Source: Erysipelothrix sp.
Lineage (GTDB): Bacteria > Bacillota_I > Bacilli_A > Erysipelotrichales > Erysipelotrichaceae
DNA: 8,698 nt
Direction: 5' to 3'
Assembly: GCA_030152625.1 (NCBI GenBank)
Contig: JASLJD010000077.1
Span: 1-8,698, forward strand
Positions within the stretch are counted from its first letter, which is position 1; each line of letters opens with the position of its first letter. Of this stretch, positions 5,969 through 8,698 are shown in pieces. A model generated the notes under the pieces. It was given only the letters and a program-made list of their open reading frames with translations. It searched no databases and was not told the origin of the DNA. The translations under genes and the position numbers were made by a program.

Positions 5969-7240
5969 TTATTCAGTGCTTGTTTCGCCTTTTAATTTGA
6001 CGATCGCTTTTTCATATTTCCCAAGACGATTGAGTAAATCTTCTAAATCGTTGAGCTCTAATTGCGACATTGCTTCCATCGATGCAAAATAATTGCTTCC
6101 CTTTAATTGCTTGCGCGCCATTTCAACTGCCAAATGATCAAAATTAGCTAGCTCAAAAATCATTTGTCCAAAGTTTTTTCTGCGAATAGACTCAAAATCT
6201 TCTTTATCTAAAACGAGGTTTTTCATTTTCTTGTCAACCCAAGCAAGAAACGCATCTTGATTTTTGGAATCATTGAAAAAGTAAATAAGCGCAACCCCGG
6301 CATCAACATCTGACATATAGGCGAAATTGTTACTGATAATACCTTCATCCAAGGCTTCTTGATAATCTTCATGCAAGGATGAGAAATTCAACTCTAAAAT
6401 AAGATCGATTTTTTCCTCGTCCAAGTCTGCTTCTTCTGTTTCGAAGGCAAATTTGTAAGCAATCGCTATCCGATCATTTTTAAAATGGCTTCTTATTTCT
6501 TTTTCTTTTTGAACAACATGGTAGCTCTCTTTTGCTTCTACCGCCATCACATGATCAGCTTTTTCAATTTGAGGTGGATATTTTCTGCAAAGATCTTCAA
6601 GCATCGCTTGTACTTCTTTGGGCTCATCAGGAGCTATAATACTCAAAACCATGCGCTCATCGGCATAATTGTAGCGATAAGCTTTTTGAAGGTTTTCTAA
6701 ACTTGTTGCCTGCACACTTTCGACCGTTCCAGCAATATCGTACTTATAACCATGTTCTTGATAAACACTGCTCTTAATTTCTTGCAGCAAACGCATGACA
6801 GGTATTTGCTCATACATTTTAAGTTCTTCGATGATGATCGGTTTTTCTTTCTCAACACTGGCTTCATCAATATCGAAGCGACGGACAAATTGCATCAACA
6901 AAGTTAAGGAAGCTTTCAATTCCTGTGGATGAGAAAAATAATACATCGTCTCATAATATGAGGTGAAGGCATTGGCGCTGGCACCTAATTCCGTAAAGAC
7001 TTCTAAAACATCCACCCCTTCCTCATCAAAGACTTTGTGTTCAAGAAAATGAGCAATCCCTAAAGGATGTTCAATCATTTTCCCGTTAACTTTTTGAAAT
7101 CGATCTTTCCCGCCAAATGGAATCGCTAAAACGGCTGCACTTTTACGAAATCCTGGACGATGAAGATACTGAACACGAAGGCCTGAAGTCGTTTGAAAGC
7201 TATAGAGATCTTCGTTAAATGTATTGCTTATTTTTTTCAT
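5969..7240 (-). CDS. ymfH: M16 family zinc peptidase, YmfH-like (catalytic subunit type)
   Basis: A 423-residue M16 (insulinase/pitrilysin superfamily) protein. It carries the inverted zinc site HFLEH at residues 64-68 (in GIAHFLEHKVF), then GASANAFTSYYETMYYF (86-102). The distal glutamates lie in EKPIIIEELKMYE (132-144), which supply the third zinc ligand. It is therefore probably an active metallopeptidase. The second half lacks the Arg-x6-Tyr motif usually found in the partner domain and offers only NNFAYMSD there. Its ATG at 7240 overlaps the stop of the upstream ymfF-like gene by 4 nt (ATGA), with GAGGAG about 10 nt upstream. Bacillus subtilis YmfH and its partner have been linked to EF-P (elongation factor P) 5-aminopentanol modification, but the substrate is unknown to me. 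No signal peptide is seen, so a cytoplasmic location is likely. Some databases spell the name YfmH. Confidence 0.88.
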   Translation of the reverse strand: MKKISNTFNEDLYSFQTTSGLRVQYLHRPGFRKSAAVLAIPFGGKDRFQKVNGKMIEHPLGIAHFLEHKVFDEEGVDVLEVFTELGASANAFTSYYETMYYFSHPQELKASLTLLMQFVRRFDIDEASVEKEKPIIIEELKMYEQIPVMRLLQEIKSSVYQEHGYKYDIAGTVESVQATSLENLQKAYRYNYADERMVLSIIAPDEPKEVQAMLEDLCRKYPPQIEKADHVMAVEAKESYHVVQKEKEIRSHFKNDRIAIAYKFAFETEEADLDEEKIDLILELNFSSLHEDYQEALDEGIISNNFAYMSDVDAGVALIYFFNDSKNQDAFLAWVDKKMKNLVLDKEDFESIRRKNFGQMIFELANFDHLAVEMARKQLKGSNYFASMEAMSQLELNDLEDLLNRLGKYEKAIVKLKGETSTE

Positions 7241-8457
7241 GTTCTATCCACTCCTCGATATGCATAGACAAAAGGTTCTTCCAATGTATTCGCGATTCTC
7301 AATAAATCTTCCTTTTCAACTTTGTCAATGGCTGCTTGCATTTCCTTGACAGTCATTTGATTGGCTCCAACTATTTCATAGAATGCACGTTGATTCAAGG
7401 CTGATAAACTCTCATCAACCCCATCCAATGATGCAATCATCGCTTTTTTAATAGCTGTAATATCTTGGATCTTTTCTTTGGAATCAGCAATGATTTCTTG
7501 GATGATTTGCAGGGTTTGTTCAAGCTTATCATCTGCAACAGAGGTTTGTATTAGAAAAACCCCATCAAAAATAAGTCTTGAAGCATGGATGCTATAGCAA
7601 AGCCCGTGCTTTTCGCGAACCTCTCTGAAAAGCAAAGAATTGGGAAATTGTCCAAGATAGGCTATATAAACCATATAGGCAAGATAATTACGATCTCCTG
7701 GAAAAATATTTGGATTATAGATTAAAATCAATTCAGATTGGTCGCCTTGATGTTTGTCCACATGAAAAGCACTGCTAATGTCTGTTTTTGAAAAAACATT
7801 CTCAAGTCCAGGACTTTTGCTTTCTTTAAAGTATTGCTGTAAAGACTGCTTTTGAACATTCCCTGTGATAACTAAACTTTGGTAGCTGTTTTTCAAAAGA
7901 TTTTGGTGAAAGTTTTGGATGTCTTTTAAGCTTGTATCCTTGGCTAAAATTGGATCACCTAAAGTACTGAGAGAAAGTTTTTGCCCCTCCCCTGCTAAGC
8001 GCAAAGCTTCATGCAAGGCTTTCTCACGCGTTTGGTCTGCCATTCTTTCATGTTCCAAAATAAGGTTTTTCTGAGCTTCAATAAAAGAGTTCTCATCTAA
8101 AATTGGGCGATATAAAACATCTTCAAGGACCTGCATCTGCTCTTTGAAAAGAGATGTTTCAACATAACGGTCCGCGATGCCTCGAAGCTGAACTTCTAAA
8201 ACCTGATAAGAACCTATCGCATAGCTTGATGCCCTGACACGTGTTCCATAAAGCATATTTAAACGCTTACGGAATTGTTTTTTACTCTCATATCCCTCGA
8301 CTCGATTAACCATCATCCGCATCAGTAAGTTGGCATACGTCCGCTCTTTTTCACAAAGCGGAAATACAAAACGATAGCGCATGATGTAATCATGAAATTT
8401 TTTGTCAATATTCCAAAAAATATCGACTCCATTATCTAAATGTTCTTTCTCTAACAT
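7237..8457 (-). CDS. ymfF: M16 peptidase homologue, YmfF-like (lacks zinc site)
   Basis: A 406-residue M16-fold protein without an HxxEH motif. The corresponding N-terminal stretch, around YANLLMRMMVNRVEGYESKK (41-60), has no histidine pair, so it cannot bind catalytic zinc. It does retain LFREVREKHGLCYSI (276-290), the M16 segment with Arg281 and Tyr288 that helps position substrate in two-subunit members. The adjacent YmfH-like protein has the opposite pattern, which suggests an obligate heterodimer. The ATG at 8457 has a strong AGGAGG (8464-8469) at 6 nt spacing. This gene heads the minus-strand cluster and is divergent from pncB. By homology it belongs to the EF-P modification-associated pair of Bacillus. 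The reductase YmfI, which follows the pair in Bacillus, is absent from this window. The protein has no signal peptide or membrane segment. Confidence 0.85.
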   Translation of the reverse strand: MLEKEHLDNGVDIFWNIDKKFHDYIMRYRFVFPLCEKERTYANLLMRMMVNRVEGYESKKQFRKRLNMLYGTRVRASSYAIGSYQVLEVQLRGIADRYVETSLFKEQMQVLEDVLYRPILDENSFIEAQKNLILEHERMADQTREKALHEALRLAGEGQKLSLSTLGDPILAKDTSLKDIQNFHQNLLKNSYQSLVITGNVQKQSLQQYFKESKSPGLENVFSKTDISSAFHVDKHQGDQSELILIYNPNIFPGDRNYLAYMVYIAYLGQFPNSLLFREVREKHGLCYSIHASRLIFDGVFLIQTSVADDKLEQTLQIIQEIIADSKEKIQDITAIKKAMIASLDGVDESLSALNQRAFYEIVGANQMTVKEMQAAIDKVEKEDLLRIANTLEEPFVYAYRGVDRT

Positions 8458-8481
8458 GCAATTCCTCCTGTTTATGTTACA

Positions 8482-8487
8482 ATTATA
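8482..8487 (-). promoter_or_regulatory. Candidate -10 box for the ymfF-ymfH unit
   Basis: The minus strand reads TATAAT at 8487-8482, giving a predicted start near 8475 and a leader of about 18 nt that includes the AGGAGG of ymfF. The -35 region at 17 nt spacing (TAACTC) is poor and no TG extension is present. It lies in the 94-nt divergent gap (8458-8551), where this is the only good -10 match. No clear promoter for the plus-strand pncB was found; TAGACA at 8489-8494 resembles a -35, but no matching -10 sits at the right distance. Confidence 0.45.
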
Positions 8488-8551
8488 GTAGACATTTGCT
8501 CATAGAGTTATTGTACATGATGCAATAGTAAAAAGAAAGAATGGTGGAAGA

Positions 8552-8698
8552 ATGATTAGAGAACAAGATTTTGTTTTCCTGACAGATTTTTATGAGTTTA
8601 CCATGGCCTACACTTTTTATAAGCAAAATCGCCATGAAGAAATTGTTTATTTTGATATGTTCACACGAAAAATTCCTGATAACGGTGGTTATTTAATC
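8552..8698 (+). CDS. pncB: Nicotinate phosphoribosyltransferase, N-terminal part (runs off right edge)
   Basis: Joins nicotinate to PRPP to give nicotinate mononucleotide, the entry step of the NAD salvage (Preiss-Handler) pathway. Only the first 49 codons are present. They contain the family start motif FLTDFYEFTMAYTFYK (9-24, usually LLTDLYQLTMA) and YFDMFTRKIPDNGGYL (33-48), matching the FDLFFRKNPFNGGY pattern of the Bacillus and clostridial enzyme. The ATG at 8552 is preceded by GGTGGA at 3 nt. An ATG at 8541 ends at TGA after four codons and is not the start. The gene is divergent from ymfF and separated from it by 94 nt. The full-length family is about 480-490 residues, so most of the protein lies outside the window. 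Confidence 0.92.
   Translation, partial: MIREQDFVFLTDFYEFTMAYTFYKQNRHEEIVYFDMFTRKIPDNGGYLI

Noticed and set aside
1..8698. tRNA, rRNA, riboswitch, CRISPR array, insertion sequence or prophage
   Set aside because: Genes cover nearly all of the window, the gaps are under 100 nt, and no direct-repeat array, transposase, or conserved RNA motif was seen.

Overview
The window reads as a chromosomal core-genome segment from a low-GC Gram-positive bacterium (Firmicutes). The evidence is AT-rich codon use, AGGAGG-type ribosome binding sites, a scpA-scpB-rluB order typical of Firmicutes, and a YmfF/YmfH peptidase pair. The protein sequences and the compact thyA-folA-pdp linkage would fit an Erysipelotrichia-like lineage, but that placement is inference and was not tested. 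No mobile element, CRISPR array, tRNA or rRNA is visible.

Nine complete genes lie on the minus strand, and transcription runs from about 8460 down to 1. In transcriptional order they are ymfF-like and ymfH-like M16 peptidase homologues (8457-5969, coupled by ATGA), a 101-residue tail-less SSB-like protein (5897-5592), thyA and folA (5546-4216, overlapping at TAGTG), pdp (4213-2915), scpA and scpB (2873-1611, where the TAA stop abuts a TTG start), rluB (1597-875) and rsmE (875-168, overlapping at TAATG). A tenth minus-strand reading frame begins inside the end of rsmE at 181. It stays open for all 60 codons to the left edge and is probably the next gene of the operon. At the right edge a divergent plus-strand gene, nicotinate phosphoribosyltransferase (pncB), begins at 8552 and is cut off by the window.

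Functionally there are three blocks. The first is a peptidase-like pair, linked by homology to EF-P modification in Bacillus. The second supplies and uses DNA precursors: ThyA makes dTMP and dihydrofolate, DHFR recycles the folate, Pdp salvages or degrades pyrimidine nucleosides, and a small OB-fold protein sits just upstream. The third is a chromosome-segregation and ribosome-modification block: ScpAB form the SMC (condensin) accessory complex, RluB makes rRNA pseudouridine and RsmE methylates 16S rRNA. Most junctions overlap or are separated by fewer than 15 nt. The wider gaps are 71 nt before the SSB-like gene, 45 nt before thyA and 41 nt before scpA. A perfect extended -10 box (TGCTATAAT) in the 41-nt gap suggests a separate promoter for the scpA block.

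This is mostly an ordinary housekeeping region and I do not see a clear new system. The points most worth a second look are the truncated unknown gene at the left edge with three inverted repeats inside it, the short SSB-like protein, the division of M16 catalytic motifs between YmfF and YmfH, and the inverted repeat over the scpA promoter.
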